This document shows positions 13,571-13,773 of a stretch of DNA of 13,773 bases, one piece after another (the stretch's first letter is position 1; the number at the start of each line of letters is the position of its first letter). Below the pieces are notes generated by a model that saw only the letters and a program-made list of their open reading frames with translations, was not told the DNA's origin and searched no databases. A program made the translations under genes and the position numbers. This stretch comes from an uncultured Eubacteriales bacterium. GTDB taxonomy: Bacteria; Bacillota; Clostridia; Oscillospirales; CAG-272. The stretch covers positions 1 through 13,773 of the forward strand of contig CAKSEM010000017.1 in NCBI GenBank assembly GCA_934446485.1, in the 5' to 3' direction.

Positions 13571-13773
13571 ACATTTCAGATCCTCTGACTTATATATTCC
13601 TATATGCCAAGCCCGTCCGTTTGCAAAGACGAATTGCCGAGTCGTGCAGCGGACGTGCAATTCCCGGCGGCCGATGAGCCTTCGCGGCAAGCCGACAGCT
13701 GCGACGGGCAGCATCTCCGCCTTTATCATGCTCTCTCCGCTGTTCCGTCGCCTCAAACCTTTAAGAAAAGCGA
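13571..13773. other. Terminal 203 bases with no supported gene
   Basis: Beyond the metA terminator no open frame with a ribosome binding site is visible. The longest one, on the minus strand up to 13756, runs backwards through the terminator hairpin into metA. No recognised riboswitch or tRNA is seen. It may be the upstream or downstream region of a gene outside the window. Confidence 0.5.

Noticed and set aside
13481..13756. Minus-strand 91-codon frame at the window end
   Set aside because: It reads through the metA terminator hairpin and into the 3' end of metA, with no ribosome binding site and no recognisable domain.
1..13773. CRISPR arrays, insertion sequences, tRNA or rRNA genes, attachment sites
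   Set aside because: No regularly spaced repeats, transposase motifs, cloverleaf signatures or terminal inverted repeats were seen; the only tandem repeat is the coding 81-bp unit.

Overview
The window looks like a chromosomal segment of a moderately high-GC, low-copy-mobile-DNA member of the Bacillota, most likely an uncultured gut-type Clostridia. The reasons are a run of typical Clostridia families (NrnA, RbfA, TruB, MnmM/YtqB, DegV, VanY-type carboxypeptidase, S-layer-homology surface protein), consensus sigma-A promoters, GGAG-type ribosome binding sites and classic hairpin-plus-T-run terminators. No tRNA, rRNA, insertion sequence, phage gene or CRISPR array is visible. This is a content-based guess; no taxonomic marker was compared.

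Layout. (1) 21-4174, plus strand, one probable operon: a phenylacetate-CoA-ligase-type adenylating enzyme, a small double-ACT protein, an MnmM/YtqB-like tRNA methyltransferase and a membrane-anchored D,D-carboxypeptidase with a repetitive Arg/Gln-rich cytoplasmic tail. It ends in a strong terminator (4183-4220). The first gene starts 20 bases into the window, so its promoter and any partner genes lie outside. (2) 4350-8575, minus strand: an SGNH hydrolase and a large secreted protein (leucine-rich repeats, Ig-like domain, papain-like cysteine peptidase domain, three S-layer-homology repeats). Each has its own near-consensus promoter and a 135-160 nt leader. Both leaders end in nearly the same element: a GCCGC/GCGGC hairpin followed at once by the ribosome binding site. 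(3) 8583-8609: a perfect 12-bp-arm inverted repeat between two divergent promoters. (4) 8666-9626, plus strand: a DegV-family lipid-binding protein with its own promoter. (5) 9627-9891: a gap without a convincing gene. (6) 9892-13570, plus strand: promoter, rbfA, nrnA, truB, metA and a terminator.

How the genes fit together. rbfA-nrnA-truB is the familiar ribosome/RNA-maturation block (30S maturation, nanoRNA and pAp turnover, tRNA pseudouridine-55), here without nusA-infB upstream and with metA downstream. The ligase plus ACT protein is a pair usually found near indolepyruvate ferredoxin oxidoreductase genes in anaerobes, suggesting aryl-acid/aromatic amino acid metabolism. The carboxypeptidase and the S-layer-homology protein both act at the cell wall. 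The most interesting unexplained items are the shared hairpin leader, the palindrome between divergent promoters, the 81-bp tandem repeat in the carboxypeptidase gene and the domain architecture of the 1053-residue surface protein.
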